Positions 1-11,702 of a stretch of DNA of 64,000 nt are shown here, piece after piece. The notes below the pieces were generated by a model that saw only the letters and a program-made list of their open reading frames with translations, was not told the DNA's origin and made no database searches. Where the stretch lies: positions 1,270,510 through 1,334,509 of the forward strand of contig JXTC01000003.1 in the NCBI GenBank assembly GCA_002914845.1, read 5' to 3'. The translations under genes and the position numbers were made by a program. Every line of letters begins with the position of its first letter. The first letter of the stretch is position 1. The DNA comes from Trema orientale. Its lineage: Eukaryota; Streptophyta; Magnoliopsida; Rosales; Cannabaceae.

Positions 1-271
1 AATAGCTGAATTTTGAAAATTGTTTAAAAAATAGTCATTTTCATATAAATATATTAAAATATATTAAACTATTTTTTTGAAAATTCATTTATTTTTTGAA
101 AAATTGGTATACTTTTTCAAAAATTGATTAACTTTATGAAAAAATATATCAACTAAAAGAATGGCCCTGTATCAAATACAATTATAAAATCGGTCATTAT
201 CAAATAGGTGTGAAAAAGGGTAAAGTTTTTACATTTATTCCAAAAAAAAGGTCATTTCATATAAACACTCG

Positions 272-1407
272 CTCATATTAACCACACCAGGCCCAACACA
301 GCAACAAATCCCACCTATTAGTAGCCCAAACGACCTTTAAACTCAGCCCAATGGCAGCAACTCTCTATGTCACTCAGAGAAAAGCCTAATCCATGGCTGG
401 GAAAGGAAGAAGCGCACCTCTGCTTGAGCTTTAATTCAAAAATCTGATGAGAAAATTAGGCCATATTTGGCATTTTTAGAAAAGAATTGGAAATTATACC
501 GTGGCAAAGTTTTTTCTAGAATTGGTACCGCACTTTTTAAGAAAAAATGCCTTTTCAAATTTTTTTTAGAAAAATGTCATGTTTTAAAATAATAATTAGT
601 AATCGATAACTAGTTTTCGAGTATCGGGAACGAGTAACCAAATTTATTTATAGTTGGTATAGAACTGATAATGGGTAACTGGTATAAAAAGGTGTTTTTC
701 TAATAAATTTATTAAAAACGGCATTTTCCTAAAAAAGTGGTACGAGAATTGAGAAAAAATGACCCACATATTTTTGTAATTCTTTTTTGTTTTTGTAGGT
801 AAAAGTGTTAGAAACCAACAATTCAAAAGTTATTCCATAAGAAAATTAGATTTTTTATGTAAAAGTTTAAAAAAAAATTAAAAAATTCTGAATTTTGAAA
901 TTGTTTGAAAAATCCTAGATTTAATTAGAAAAATATAACTTTTAAATATTTTTAGAAAAATACCACTTTATATTAATTGGTGAGATACTTGAGGTAACTT
1001 AATTAGTTACTTCAAATAACTAGATTGGTTATTCAAAGTAACCTAATTGGTTAGCTCGACTATCACTGAAATATACCAATTTTAAAGAAAAAGTGGTGGT
1101 GATTTTTTTCTATATCTATCCTGGATTTTTCTAAAATATCAACCCATCCATGATTTTTCAATTTTTAACCCCATGGGCCGGATTTCTAAATCCATCTGGG
1201 ATATTTTAAACAATTTCAAAATCCGACATTTTTCAAATTTTTTCTGAACTTTTTGTCATAAAAATTCTAATTTTCTCCTTTTTCCATTCCACGAATCTAT
1301 TTTCTATGCCAGCAGCCATCAACTCATTAACCTGACCAGGCCCAACTTAACAACAAGGGCCACTTATTAGCACAACCCAAATGACCCTTTTACGTAGCCC
1401 AATGACA
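272..1407. repeat. Diverged direct repeat pair, gene-free left edge
   Basis: A stretch of about 85 bases at 272-358 recurs in imperfect form at 1323-1407. Both copies share a GACCAGGCCCAAC-like core, a stretch resembling CCTATTAGTAGCCCAAA, and a terminal GCCCAATG. The DNA between and around them is AT-rich with many A/T runs. No ORF here resembles a known protein, and I see no gene in 1-1440. The pair could be remnants of one dispersed repeat family. Confidence 0.5.
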
Positions 1408-1589
1408 TTACCACTTAAACCTCTACATCAAAATTGTACTGGGAAATTGCTTTGGGTAGTTCAAATTTGGGCCAAATTGACTTTTTTAGTTCACTCTGTC
1501 AAAATGACATTTATAGTTCAAAATAATAACTTTTTTAGTTATTTTTAGAGAGAGAAAAAATTATCATTCTAAAACTACTCTTCTGTCAT

Positions 1590-2500
1590 TTTATGCTTTG
1601 TTACTTGTAGTCACAAATTTGTGACTTTTTTTTTAATGAAACAATTTGTTCTACATTGTTACGAATCTTGTGAATTTTAAAAAATATGGGTGCTGTTATA
1701 ATTTTGTGACTAATGGTCACAATTTTTATGATGCATTTTCCAAGTATATTTTAAATCATTACATATTTCACAATTTTGTGACTAGTAGTCACAACCTGTT
1801 TTATATCATTATGAATAGTTAAGACAATTTATATTTTTGTATAACTAATAATCACACATTTGTGACGGATAGTAACAAAAGTTAGAGAGATTGCCCCTTG
1901 ATTCATCTTGATTTGTTTTGTTACACATAATTAGTCACATAATTAATGTTCTACTGAACATTATTCATTTTCTTCATTGTTTCCAAGAAACTATTGACCA
2001 AATTACAATTTAATAAATCATGTCAATATTCTTACAATGTGTGCATCTCATTTACCAAATTATTACCTACATTACAAAATCAAAATAAGTATTTATATTG
2101 GCTAACAATGGCTTAATAATAGCTATTTAACAATGACTAACAATGCTCATAATCTACACAAAATCTAATTTTCACATAAAACTCTATAACTTACAGATTA
2201 GTAGTTACAATGTATAATTTTAGGTCATACAATCTATGATAATAGTCAATATTTGTAACTTAGAGTTACAAAGGTTGCGACAACAACATATTTGTGACTT
2301 CTTTCAATGGCTTAATAATTTATAATAGTATCTAATATGCCCTAAATTCACACGAGGTCTATTTTTCACATAAAAAATCATATCATCAAGATTAGTAGTG
2401 TGAGACTGTAAGTCACACAATCCGTGGCAGCCAGTTTCTCATAGTTTCAAAAAATACAAAATCTGATTTGTAACTGTAACTCACGATATGACAACTATAC
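1590..2500. repeat. Interspersed TTGTGACTA / TAGTCACAA motifs inside the MULE-like element
   Basis: Inverted and direct copies of a short TTGTGAC...GTCACAA motif recur, for example near 1607-1630, 1705-1722, 1782-1797 and 1845-1866, with weaker relatives near 2240-2300 and 2390-2490. Subterminal motif arrays like this are common binding regions of plant DNA transposons. That function is inferred here. Confidence 0.4.
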
Positions 2501-2996
2501 ATTTTTTACTACAAGACACACATATTCAATGCCAAAATATAACTACAAAAACGAAGCATAAATAAAGAAGCTTGATTGTTTCTTTGAATAAATATATATA
2601 TATATATATGAAGACTAATTAGAGAACAATCTTAGCATTTCCAAAGGAGAGTGAGAACAAAAATAAGAATACCTAGTTTTTCTTCTTCTTCTTCTACATT
2701 ATTTATTGCAAAGCTTATTTTTTTTCCCCCCCCTCAGGAACCAAACAAAAGTAAAAAAAAAAGTACAAACTAAGAAAAACATGTATACATGATTAAAGCA
2801 ATAATGTAAATAAATAAAAAATGGCTACAGCTTTTTATACCTGAAATTTTATTGAAAAATTACATTAAGGCCAAATGAAAAGCTATAATATTAATCCATT
2901 CTATATAGCTAAAAATAGAGAGATCTAGAATAGAGAAGACAAACCCAGAAAAGGATTAATAGCAAAATAAGAATGAAAAAAAAGGGTTAAGATGGA

Positions 2997-3125
2997 TCAG
3001 CTCAGATCTGAAATGGTGTAAAAGTGTACATCGACGACCAAGATGAGAATGGCATAGAGGGCGAAGAAGATGAAGGTGTAGATAGCTATGGCCTTGCCGT
3101 TGGTCTTCATGCTACCAAACTCCAT
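2997..3125 (-). CDS. Small single-pass membrane protein, 42 aa, unrecognised
   Basis: The ORF starts at ATG 3125 and ends at TGA 2997, giving 42 residues. It begins MEFGSMKTNGKAIAIY and is followed by a hydrophobic helix from about residue 14 to 34, rich in F, A, L, I and V. The tail is short and polar and ends DLS. Codon composition is markedly more GC-rich than the surrounding DNA, and the reading frame is clean, which suggests a real or recently captured coding sequence. A second in-frame ATG lies at codon 6. It sits inside the MULE-like element, about 160 bases from its right end, so it may be a captured copy of a host gene rather than the parental locus. I do not recognise the family. 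The size and single helix fit a small ER, organelle or membrane-complex subunit, but that is a guess. Confidence 0.45.
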   Translation of the reverse strand: MEFGSMKTNGKAIAIYTFIFFALYAILILVVDVHFYTISDLS

Positions 3126-3560
3126 GGTCGGTCGTGGCCCAAAAGCCGAGTTTTCAGAGCAACTAAAAAAAATTAAATAAAATAGGGTTGGAAGCAGGTG
3201 ATGGATTGACGAATTAAAAGTTATTCACACTAGGGATATTTTAGACTTTTTATTGTGTATGGAGTACTATAAATGTGATTCTGAAAAGTGAGCTAAAAAG
3301 TCCATTTGCTTCAAATATGAACTATCTAAGTCAATTTCCCAATTGTATTTTACAAGATGACAAATCATTTATCACATTGTTACGTATGAATTGAAATAAG
3401 TGTCAAAACACCTACTGTATATTCAAACATAATATACGTGATTATAATATAATCTTATATATTTTATTATATTATAATCATGATTATAATCATTTATCAC
3501 ATTATTAAAATATTATAGAAATTTTTTGATGAATGTCCTTTTTATAGCTAAATAATCAGG

Positions 3561-4681
3561 TATATATTTTTACACTTAGTATATATACTTGTACACCAAT
3601 TTTAGTTTATGTACTAAGTATATAAATTTTTATACTGGGTCTATAATTTTTACACGTGGTATATATATACATATATATTGGTCATTTTGCTATAACATTG
3701 AAAAATAAATATTTATTTAAAATGAGTCTAAAATTTGATCACTTTGCTATAAGGCTTACAATATTATATTACTCTGATTTCCTTACATGACTCATGTTAT
3801 TGGAATAATTATATTAATTACTACCCACGACTCTAACAAAAAAATTAATAGTTATTAAATACAATTGTCCTAAATGAGTTTTCGTGCTTTAAAAATATTA
3901 TATAATAACTTTATTATCAATGTCATTGAAGGTCTATATTTAAATTCATATAAATAAATTATGATCTGTTAATTAAGCACCCATTTTTTTTAAAAGCCAA
4001 TTCAAGACTTTTATTTAATTAGGTTGAAAATTTGTGTTTGAGATGTGGTGATCTCTATTAGGTTTTTCTATTTAACTTAAGTGAATTTAACTTTTTTATA
4101 AATTAAAAAAATCAAAGAAAACATGAATTCATCCAAATTTATAAAAAAAAAAAACAAGTTATAATTATCTATAAAAATCTAAACTAATGTGTGCAAATTA
4201 GTCATATATTGATTAATAATTTTTTGACGGGGGCTTATATATAATTAGTTACAAATATTGTTCTTTTTAAGGATTTATTTTTAAAAAACACATATATATA
4301 CATATGTATATAATATTTCAAAGAATTTCAGTGAGGGCTCAAGCCTCTACTGGCTCAACTAGCTTCGTGCCTGGCAATGTGGATGATGGGTAGGAGACCT
4401 AGATTGTACTTTGTCCAAATATTATATTCACTCCTTAATTAGTTTAATTTTAATTGAGGACTTATAGTGGATATTCTTTTTTTTTTTACACTTTATTTTA
4501 ATAAATTTTTATTTTTATACTTGGTACATATATGTATTTTTATACCAATTTTAAATTATGGACTGAGTATATAGATTTTTATACTGGGTGTATAATATTT
4601 TACTGTATTAGTCATTTTGTTATATTTAAAAAATGAACATTTACTTAAAATGACTCAAAAATTCGGACATTTTGCTATAAG
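3561..4681. repeat. Direct repeat pair (3561-3753 and 4508-4681)
   Basis: Two blocks of about 175-190 bases share the order of several phrases: a TTTTTATACTGGGT-type core, TATATTGGTCATTTTGCTATA-like sequence, ATTTAAAATGA(G/C)TC, and a final TTTGCTATAAG. I estimate 70-75 percent identity. Between them, around 4320-4400, lies unrelated sequence. No coding potential is visible in 3350-5140. These could be degenerate LTRs or copies of an unclassified repeat. Confidence 0.45.
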
Positions 4682-6112
4682 AGAGTTTAGACCCCTATAA
4701 ACAATAACCACTGAAGGAGCCAATTCAGGCTCAGCCCCTCCACCCCCTCCCTCCCCACGTCACTTTTTTAAAAATTATACTTTTTATCTTTATTTTATCA
4801 AAAAATCTCAATTTTATCCTTTATTTACTCCTCCTGAATTTTTGTAATTATAGTTTTTGCCGTCCTTTTATAAATAAAATTCAATAATACCCCTAATATA
4901 ACCTACTAATTCTTTTTAAATTTCTAAATTTTACTTATATTACTTTAAAGTATTAAATTTTACCCACACTTTGAATAATTTTTCTTTAGACTCACTTTAA
5001 ATACTCTTTTTAATTCTATATTGGTTTATGTTGACTAATGTGTTTCAAAATTAGCTAAAACAATTTAATATATACTCCCTAACAAAATTTTCTGACTCAT
5101 CACTACCAATAACCATTAATAGTGGTATCTTTACTTTGCCTATTACAAGAAAAGAGACTTTTGGCAACCAAAATTTCAGCTACTAAAATATATTGGTAGT
5201 AGTAAATTGTATTTTGCTACCAATTTGTTGTAGCAGAAAGTTCTAGTAGAGGAAACAATGTAAATGAGACCAAATCTTTTCGCTCCCAAAATTTTAGTAG
5301 CCGGATAATATTTTTGGCTACCAAAATAACTTTTGGTAGCATAAAATACTAGTGAAATTTAGTGAGTTAATGGGTTATTGACTATCAAAAATTGTTAGCA
5401 GCAAATAATAACTTTTGGCTACTAAATAGTTAGTAGCCGAAATTTAAAATGTTTCTTATAGCTAAACTTATGCAAATTTTGTGCTACTGCATATTTTATT
5501 ATCAAATACGTGTATATTTTCTATATTTTTGTTTAGATATATTTTCTATATTTTTGTTTAGACACTACAAGGATTAGTAGTAAAAAGATTATTATAAACA
5601 CTTTTTTCAGTGTAATTATATGGTAGTATTACCGAGGACTTTATCCGGTAAAAGTGTGGCCACTGCACACACATGAACTAATCTTATATTTTCATTTGAG
5701 ACGTAATTCTTTTTCAATTTTTTTTCCTCTTAAAATAGTATTAGCGAGTACTTTATCCTCACTAAGAGATGGCGGAATTTTCACGTCCACGGAAAATTTG
5801 GACAAGTTTAGAAAATTTTTTAAAAACACTTCTTCCCCTGCCTTTTGCTCATCTATTTTCTCTAAAAATACTCTCCCTCCCTCTCTAAAATTTAGCGCCA
5901 TTTTTCTCCCATTTTCTCCGAACACCTACAGAACGGCCTCCACCCTCTCCTTGTCTCTCTAAAAATCAGCTTCTCTCCATCATTGTCCCTGATGCTCCCC
6001 CTCTCTCTGGCTCTCTCTCTCTACTCTAGCTTCTCTATTTTCATTTCTTCTCCTCTCTCATTTTGACAATCTCTTTCTCTTTTTCTCTTTCAGTCTATCC
6101 CTCCTTCCCTCT

Positions 6113-6114
<2 letters not shown>

Positions 6115-6147
<33 letters not shown>
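6115..6147. repeat. (CT)n microsatellite in a pyrimidine-rich leader
   Basis: About 16 CT units lie within a 250-base C/T-rich stretch (5930-6170). It precedes an ATG-containing exon-like segment at 6248-6333, so it looks like a transcribed 5' leader or Y-patch region. Confidence 0.8.
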
Positions 6148-6149
<2 letters not shown>

Positions 6150-7179
6150 CACCGAAGCATCATAACGTCTCCCCAAGCTAAAAATCAATTTTTGTAAAGT
6201 TTGGGCATTTGATTTTTTAGGGTTTTGATTTTTTTTTTGGTTCAGAGATGTTCGTTCCGATGGCTGCGATGGTCGAGAATTCAAAGGAAGTTTCAACGAA
6301 GACCTATCCTAGAGAATTTGATTGCCAGAGATGGTGTGAGTATTATGAACTTAGGTTCTAGTTCATGAGCTATCAATGACTATTTTAGGGGAATTTTGGG
6401 TTAGAGTTTGAAATTTTTGGTAGCCTGTTACAGATAAGCCGAGAAATTTAATCTAGGCTATGATTAACCAAGGATTAGGATCTAGGCTCTAAGGTTTCTG
6501 AGTATTCTAAATTCTCATTTCATTTTATTTAGGTTCACATTTGGTTCGGTAGTTAGAACTTGACTATTCATATTCTGATTGTACAGTAATTGTTTTTGGA
6601 TAAATGCATATGCAAATTAACATTCTTTGGGATTTTGACGTCTAGCTGGGAATCATTTTGAATCTTAAGGTTTTTATTTCTATTTTTAATTTTGAGTTTG
6701 GTCAAATTTTGCGAGAAGTTTACTCTTTTTGTATAATCTACTGGATGTAGCTCATGGTTGCCACCACTTTGGTCTTATGCAACAGATCTTTGGATATTGG
6801 TATATTTGAAGAAGTTCCATAGCTACTTATTAATTGTAGCAGCAATCAATTGCTATTATTGGTAGAGAGGTAAGATATTTTTGTATATTTTTGTATTCTA
6901 GTTAAAATGCCAGTATTAGTGGAGAGGTAATGTTGAAATCTAGAACATAAGCTCTTTGTATTGTTTCATCAAGAATGAGAAATATGGGTTATGATGCTAG
7001 AATGGAAGTTACTATTCTGGATCTTGACAGCAGAAAAAGCTCTTTTCACTAGAAAGTTCTTATGATTGATATTGTTCTTTTGAACATCACATGTTAAATG
7101 TCAGAGTTCTTCTTATTGGAAATGAGTTTGTCTTATGAATAATGTTCCTATTCTTTTAGTTGAGGAAAATTAATTTCAG

Positions 7180-7257
7180 GGAACAAATATTCTTTTTGAT
7201 AATAAAGGATGCATTAAACTCATAGGTTTTGGTACATCAAAACAAGTTGTTGAGCTG
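7180..7257 (+). pseudogene. Captured exon of an ANP/NPK1-type MAPKKK (kinase subdomains VIb-VII)
   Basis: An exon-like block of 26 codons is bounded by a TTTCAG acceptor and a GTGCGT donor. It reads [14 protein letters not shown], then [12 protein letters not shown]. Plant ANP/NPK1 MAP kinase kinase kinases carry [13 protein letters not shown] followed by ADFGASKQVVEL at this place, an extended match that is hard to get by chance. The Mg-binding Asp of DFG is Gly here and the preceding Ala is Ile, so the copy could not code for an active kinase. Flanking sequence reads as intron, and I find no other kinase exons nearby. It lies inside the CACTA-like element, so transposon capture is the simplest explanation. 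The family identification is from memory of conserved kinase motifs. Confidence 0.7.
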
Positions 7258-9192
7258 GTGCGTTCACTTTCATTTTGATCACATCTTTGTTTAGTACCTC
7301 AATTTTGAAGAGGAACCCTATAATCTCATACTCTTTTCCATATGCATGCCTCTAATGTTGAGATGAATTTGTTTGATTTTTGTGCTGAGTGCTTTGGCAT
7401 TGACGTGGATGTCCTTGGTAGATCTGTCCTAGATGTAACCTTGAATTTCTTGTATTCATTTCCTTTGATGTTTCTTTTTTCTGTTTGTACTATGCAGCAG
7501 TAACTTACTGTTGCACTATGCTGATGTAACTTGGAATTCTTTCACTAGTTTAACTAAGTTTTAAATTTTATTTTTTGAGAAAATAGGTTACTTGGAAGCC
7601 ATGATATGTTGGTTTTAAATTGGTAGCATTTGTTTTTCCAATAAGGACAACTAATGTCATATTTTATAAATTTGTATGTTCAGGTTGATTGATAGCTTAT
7701 GTAAGAAGGTTACATATTGAGCATGTCTCTTGGGATCTAATTCATATATAGTAATGACCACAAGTACCAGCGAAATAAAAATCGAGGTTTGCTTAATTGG
7801 ACATGTTTTAGGAGCCTTTTGTTGCACTTTTCATTTTGAAAGATGTCGCACCAATGACATTATATGAAATTCCTTCTTATTTTGTAGGCTACTCATTCTC
7901 GAATCTTGAGTATTCACATGCAGAATTTACTTGGCTATATATATTTAATTTGTTACGTGTAGTAGATAATTGATGTGTGGACTTATTGTTCTATTGCAGG
8001 TTTTTGATTGATGCAAGGATCTTCTTTCTTCAAATTTTGATAACAAGAGCAATGTCGAAATAAGTTCCATGATTGATCCAATTGCTCTGTGCAATCTTTG
8101 CAAAATGTTTTAAGAAGGTATTACATTTCTAAATTTATACTCTACTTGTTTATATGCATGGTTTTGTGTTCTAGTATCTCATTTTTATTTTAATTTCATT
8201 ATTTTCGTTTTCAATGTTGTATTGTTTGTAATGTATAAGTATTTGCATGTTCTTGTAATGTTTGACGGGTAACATATTCTTGCAGGCTTTTTTGCTATAA
8301 ATAGATATTGGGAAAGACCAGAGTTTGGAACATAGTTGCAGAGGTGCAGTGGAAAGAAAATACTTCAACAAGTATTGAAAAAAAGAAAAAAAGATAGCAA
8401 AAAGAAAAAAAAAAATCAATGTTCTTTTTCTCTTTGATGCAATTCGATCTGATTAGCTAGTAAACAACCGATTCTTGTAATCTTAAATTACACTATCATA
8501 TTCGTATGTGTATATATATTTATTGATTTGTGTAACATTAATTTTATAATTAATTTGTTTAATTTTGATGTTTTATATTTTAGATGTCTAAATAATTAAA
8601 GAATTACAAATTATTAATTTAAGAAATAACAAAAAATATTAATAATCGTAAAATCATAAAATTAGAATTGTAATTTTGTTATTTAAATTTATTATTCATT
8701 TTTTTGCTACAAAATTATCTAGTAGCTAAAGCTTGATTTGGTTGTATTAGACACCATATTATCCGCTACCAAATTTTATAGCATTTGCTACTAAATTTTG
8801 GTAGCAAGATGGTTGTATAGACACCAAATTTTGATCTCTTTGCTATTAAATTTTCGAATTTTTGCTACCAACTATTGGTAGTAGAAAGTATATAGCTTTT
8901 GCTACTAAGTTTTTTTTTAGTAGCAAAAGATCTTTTGCTACGGGGTTATAGCTACCAATAAGCTACCAATTTTTTTGGTAGCAAAACAATTATTTGCTAC
9001 TAAAAATATACTTTTAGCTACCTATTTTTTTGTAGCTAGAAGGCTTTTCTCTTGTAGTTAAGTATACCACTTACTCTGTCATTTATCATCTTTATTTCTC
9101 TCTCAAATATTATTTCAATTCCATTCAAGCTGCCAGTCTGCAAGCCACTCTTCACCATTGTTTTCATTCTATTATTTTCACCCTTTTATCAT

Positions 9193-9964
9193 TGTTCGGG
9201 ATTTGACCTCGTGCTCTGATTAATTAACAGGACCTGTGATTAATTAAAACAAGGCAGAGAATAATTGGAATTATGGTTAGATTACGAAGAGTCCATGGGT
9301 GAGAGCTATCACAACACTGTCTACGTGTCGAAGTCCTGATGGGCGGTCGATATAGAAAACGACACTTCCCACAGCGTCCTTGCCACGTTAGCGGTTGCAG
9401 GGATAACGTACTTACAGATCGACAATATAATAATGCGGAAATAATAAAAGAATCTAGTTGACGGAGGCGAATAAACCGACCATAGTGTCAACTAGAGGTT
9501 AGATACATAAAATAAAGGGATTAGATATAACAATAATAACGATAACAGTAGCAATAATAACAGAAATAATAGGTGAGAAATTATAAGAGAACACGAAATC
9601 CCAAACTGTGCCACAGTTCAAGCACGGAGTTCGAGGAGAGTAGCTCGGGGCCCACAAATCACTGAAGTACGAAAATTAGAGCCTGCATGCAAAATAAGTG
9701 TGTGTAGAAAAAGGTGGTATAATAATAATTAAATGATAGAAAGATGATAGAAAAGTAATTAGATAATGAGAAAATGGTGTGAAAAAGGGTAATGGACGTA
9801 GAATATATAGATAGATGTAAATAGGCCTAAGGCCTTAGTACCAATATTTGTATAAGACTATAGATATGAATACACAAACATATGCATATACAAACATGCA
9901 AAAGTGTATATGGATATATGTTGGAGAAATAATGATAGATATGCTAGGATATATATGTGTGTGT

Positions 9965-10001
<37 letters not shown>

Positions 10002-10964
10002 AACGAAAGGGGGGTGGCAAGGCCACGGCTAAATGATAGAAGTTGGTGATGTTGATGATATGGAGCCACGGGTTAGTGAGGAAAATGAAAGGAGATGATG
10101 ATGGCGTTGATGGGAACGTGGAGGAAGGATAACAACAAGACAAGAGAAGTAAAGAGACGAAGAAGCTTTAAGCTTCGTATGAACTCAAAGCAACGAAATA
10201 GAGGAAAAGAGCAAATAGATGAATGAGAGAATTTGTATTAAGAGCTTAAGAGTTTCACCCTCCTCCCCCTAATGAAGAGGTTTTACATCTATTTATAGGC
10301 AAAATATGCTTTGCCTTGTTTTACAAGGGGAATGAGGTGTCAAACCTCTATTAGCTAACTTAGCTTAGCTTACAATAAAACTTAAGCTACAAGGGATTAG
10401 GTGTCTAGCTTTCATTGGTTAAACTAGCTTAGTTAACAAGTATTTGCTTTGCAAGTAATTAAACTATAAGAGCTTGGCTTGTAAGTATTTAGCTCACAAG
10501 TACTTATCCTACAAGTAATTCTTCTACAAGTACTTCTCTTGTAAGTACTTAGGTTACAAGTACTTGACTTGTAAGTACTTAGGTTACAAGTTCTTTGAGC
10601 ACTTGTAAGTATTTAGCCTACAAGTTCTTTGAGCACAATTTGGAAGGTTCCAGAATCTTCTAGGGCCGTGGGGAAGCTTGTACTTTAAGTTGAGTTTGCC
10701 TTCCCTGCTAAGTAGTTTCTAGAACATTCTAGAACATTGTTGAGATGTCAAACTCTCATAGGAGCGCTTTGCTTTTTGTGCAAGTTGATGAAGTGTCTTT
10801 ATAGCATTTGATGGCTTCACCTTGTAGGCTAAGGAGGAGTGATGTGTCAATGCTTCAAGTCTTGTCCAATGAGTTCTTGCCAAGTAGATAGGAGTTTGCC
10901 AACTCATGTGCCAATTGAGTCCAAATATCTTGATTATGGCCTCATCCAAATTATGTTAGGCACA
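9193..10964 (-). mobile_element. LTR-like block (possible solo LTR), minus orientation
   Basis: The block starts TGTTCGGG and ends GGCACA, consistent with TG...CA termini, but I could not find a matching 5-bp target duplication. On the minus strand a TATA motif (GCCTATAAATAG, reverse complement near 10291-10302) is followed by U/R-like sequence. A GCGGAAATAAT phrase near 9433 resembles one in the other LTRs of this window. The block contains a (TA)n run at 9967-9998 and an AAGTACTT array at 10440-10625. Reading frames through it are low-complexity and not credible proteins. Borders and class are uncertain. Confidence 0.3.
10440..10625. repeat. Array of ACAAGTACTT / CTTGTAAGTACTT motifs
   Basis: About a dozen copies of a 10-13 base motif containing the palindrome AAGTACTT, or the near-palindrome AAGTATTT, alternate in both orientations and are separated by 8-15 bases. 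It lies upstream of the minus-strand TATA-like site at about 10297, in the position of an LTR enhancer array. Confidence 0.6.
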
Positions 10965-11252
10965 TAATTAATTAGGACTAAAGTATGTATTTAGGTTAAT
11001 CTAAAAATTAGACNTTTTTCAAATAAGATACTATAAGATAATGTGCTAAATATGGTTTCAATGTTAAAACCCTTATCGTCAAAGATGGTTATCGTATTTT
11101 AATAATAATAGTGATGATGAATAATAGTATTATTAATAATAATGAAGACGGAATCAAGGCTTCCCGACTGGGTTTGAGCCAATGATTGATGTATTGATTC
11201 GGAAGGCCGGAGAAATTTTTTAGGGGAAAAACAAACAGTTGGTGGATGAATT

Positions 11253-11630
11253 CTAGTTAAGAACAATTCTGTCATTTGGGTCGTCTTCTTCTTCGCCGGA
11301 GAGTTTTTGGTGATGAGCACCATAGAGATTTTGATGGAAAAACAATTTGCCAAGATGAGCTTTGCAGCAGCTCCATTTATTCTGGCACCCGTGGTATTGT
11401 TTCTGTTTCTGAACTCTAGTTTTCGACTGACCTAATTTTGATTCTTCTTTTGAAAATAAGAGTTGAAGGCTTAGAGAAGAAAGTAACGGTGTCACCTTAC
11501 CAGAGTTATATCTGTTAACTTGTTGCGCTGAATTGTCAAATTTTAACTGGTTGGCACAGCAATTGGGACAACTAAATGAAACAGCTGATTCCAGTCCAAT
11601 TTTACCTTCAAGGTTACTATTACTAGACAT
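11253..11630 (-). other. Unrecognised 125-codon ORF, possibly a gene fragment
   Basis: An open frame runs from ATG 11630 to 11253. It begins MSSNSNLEGKIGLES and has a CPNCC motif near residue 21, Ser/Leu-rich and Lys-rich stretches, and an acidic end. Composition is less AT-rich than its neighbourhood. I cannot assign a family, and the middle (around 11420-11470) could contain a splice site. It may be an exon of a decayed gene; chance is not excluded. Confidence 0.2.
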
Positions 11631-11702
11631 TGAATGACATAAGATTTAAGAACTGTACAATCACATGGGCAACGGGCTGGTATTTCTTTTTATTTTAAAT
11701 TT

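Larger units (their letters stand above)
1441..3340. mobile_element. Mutator-like (MULE) non-autonomous element, Pack-MULE-like
   Basis: Terminal inverted repeats of about 54 bases lie at 1441-1494 and 3288-3340. Both begin GGGAAATTG and contain TAGTTCA, GACTTTTT and AG(T/C)TCAC; I count roughly 80 percent identity. Flanking 9-mers AATTGTACT (1432-1440) and AATTGTATT (3341-3349) match at 8 of 9 positions, the target-duplication size of the Mutator superfamily. No transposase is visible, so the element is non-autonomous. It contains arrays of a TAGTCACAA/TTGTGACTA motif (1560-1900, weaker to 2500) and a short, clean ORF on the minus strand near the right end. The classification is inferred from the TIRs and duplication length. 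Confidence 0.72.
5141..9059. mobile_element. CACTA-like non-autonomous element with captured gene pieces
   Basis: The left end reads TATTACAAGAAAAGAG and the right end, reverse-complemented, reads AACTACAAGAGAAAAG. Both resemble the CACTACAAGAAA terminus of plant En/Spm elements, with some decay. About 300 bases inside each end (5157-5460 and 8700-9040) carry many copies of TTTTGGTAGC / GCTACCAAAA, the subterminal motif array typical of such elements. No transposase was found. The interior (about 5.9-8.4 kb) is unlike the ends: it has a pyrimidine-rich leader, short exon-like stretches and T-rich intron-like DNA. The 3-bp flanks do not match perfectly, so the exact borders are uncertain. Alternatively it is a large MITE cluster. 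Confidence 0.55.

Noticed and set aside
5692..5962. Overlapping ORFs of 77 and 102 codons on both strands
   Set aside because: C/T-rich leader sequence gives open frames both ways; no family resemblance.
9835..10143. 102-codon minus ORF
   Set aside because: Largely generated by the (TA)n run at 9967-9998; not a protein pattern.
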